Made by a program: the position numbers and the translations under genes. DNA of 64,000 nt from Eurosta solidaginis (Eukaryota; Arthropoda; Insecta; Diptera; Tephritidae): positions 78,897,183-78,961,182 of the forward strand of contig NC_090321.1 in assembly GCF_040869045.1 (NCBI RefSeq), given 5' to 3'. The notes under the pieces are model-generated. The model searched no databases, was not told where the DNA came from, and worked only from the letters and a program-made list of their open reading frames with translations. This document shows positions 62,881 to 64,000 of the stretch, piece after piece (the first letter of the stretch is position 1; each line of letters begins with the position of its first letter).

Positions 62881-64000
62881 TCATATCTTTTGCCAACACA
62901 GGTTAGCGATTTGCTTGCACAGGAAAAGATTTCAATTGGAAAACAAAAACCAATTAAGAGAGTTTATTTATTATTAAAGTATTTACTTTTCTTTATATCA
63001 ACAGTATTAATTTAAGTTGCAATATCACGTACATATATAATAAGGGATGTGATACGATTGCTGTCGGAATTAGATTTGAAACCAATCAATACTCCTGCTA
63101 TGGGTTGCAGAATTATTGCTTGAATGATTAGATTTAGAACAATAATAAGTCTGACTCAATTAATACTCGTACATTTTTAAGTTAATCAATTACGACACCT
63201 TTGAATATTCTTGATCTGAAAAAAGAGTAAACCTAATCTGAATTTCTACTAAGCTTTAAGTTGTAGATTATTCAAATAATTGGAGTTTTTTCTAAAGCTT
63301 AAATTATTTTCTGCTCGCTTAGAAAATATTTCAATTGGAAAATAAAAACCAATTAATAGAGTTTATTTATTATTAAAATACTTACTTTTCTTTATATCAA
63401 CTGTATTAATTTAAGTTACAATTTCAAGTACATATATAATAAGGTATGTCGTGATACGATTGCTGTTGGAATTAGATTTGAAACCAATCAATACTCCTGC
63501 TAAGGGTTGCAGAATTGTTGCTTGAATGATTAGATTTAGAACAATAATAAGTCTGACTCAATTACTAGTCGTACATTTTTAAGCTCATCAATTACGACAG
63601 CAATCGGATTCCACGACACCTTTGAATATTCTTGATCTGAAAAAAGAGTAAACAACCATGGAAACAACTCAAATTTTACATGAATATAACACACTTCTGA
63701 ATTGTCCAAATATAAAGTTAGTTGCTGCAGCAATATAGCTCAAAGCAATTAATATATTTTTTATGTTATTATTAAAGTACTTCTTTTTTATATTAAATAT
63801 ATTACTTTAAGTTGCAATTTCATGTACATATGAGGCTCCAAGATGCAAAACCAGATAAATGCTTATATTATATGTTATGTTTGGTTGTTATAATTAAAAA
63901 TAAATATTGAAAATAAAATTTTTTGGTTGATATTTTATTCATGTGGCTGCTCCAGGTAAAGTAAATCGGCAGGTAAAATTCAAGTTATATGGCGGTTATA
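62881..64000. repeat. Right-arm non-coding DNA with internal duplication
   Basis: CAATCAATACTCCTGCTAWG recurs at about 63083 and 63487 (period about 404 bp), the partner of the left-arm duplication. No genes seen. Confidence 0.7.

Larger units (their letters stand above)
61197..64000. repeat. Right arm of the large inverted repeat (continues beyond window)
   Basis: Reverse complement of the left arm as far as the window end, where TTATATGGCGGTTATA equals the complement of 46743-46758. Identity looks high but imperfect, with several indels. The arm ends exactly at the LINE tail on its inner side, as does the left arm. Confidence 0.87.

Overview
This window looks like insect nuclear DNA, most likely from a higher dipteran such as a tephritid fruit fly. 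It is AT-rich, its genes have introns with GT..AG borders, and its host-gene fragments read like fly proteins. Most of it is interspersed repeats: Ty3/gypsy and BEL/Pao LTR retrotransposons, LINEs of four types (R1-like, RTE-like, LOA-like, CR1/Jockey-like), a tRNA-derived SINE, many fold-back MITEs, and several copies of a Helitron-like element with central minisatellites. The species assignment is inference; no rRNA, mitochondrial or marker gene is present.

Region by region: 1-2.8 kb is the 3' end of a gypsy element with its 3' LTR, sitting in a 331-bp tandem satellite (2.8-4.1 kb). 4.1-10.4 kb is non-coding with MITEs and one SINE. 10.5-26.1 kb is the only intact-looking host gene: four exons with matching phases encode a 206-residue protein resembling DUF4806 proteins. 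Its first intron of about 13.7 kb holds a three-level nest (RTE-like LINE inside an R1-like LINE inside a Helitron-like minisatellite). 26.1-28 kb holds a TIR element. 28.0-34.1 kb is a rearranged BEL/Pao cluster with two direct LTRs, a minus-strand gag-PR-RT remnant joined to an inverted LTR end, and a plus-strand gag-PR remnant. 34-37.7 kb is fold-back elements and another minisatellite. 37.8-46.0 kb is a LOA-like LINE inserted in a CR1/Jockey-like LINE, marked by a 15-bp duplicated target.

From about 46.7 kb to the end the window is dominated by a large inverted repeat. The left arm (about 46.7-54.0 kb, carrying an inserted gypsy element) matches the reverse complement of the right arm (about 61.2-64.0 kb, running off the window). 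Both arms hold broken exons of an Atg18a/WIPI2-like gene and a copy of the same degenerate LINE. The 7-kb spacer holds broken, intron-containing fragments of a Sec24C/D-like gene (lost splice acceptor, MITE in an exon, 5' half missing), a Trm1-like tRNA methyltransferase and an unrecognised acidic, Ser-rich protein. This resembles a degenerating palindrome or gene graveyard, as seen in heterochromatin or on Y chromosomes.

The inserted gypsy element (46872-50748) is notable. It has two near-identical LTRs, an ATAT target duplication and one unbroken 824-codon frame coding for SAP domain, coiled coil, Gag, zinc knuckle, protease and only the tail of integrase. Reverse transcriptase, RNase H and the integrase core are absent, so any movement would need enzymes from elsewhere. 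Its last 16 codons, polypurine tract and LTRs match the element at 1-2.8 kb almost exactly while the preceding coding region is far more diverged, which points to recombination.
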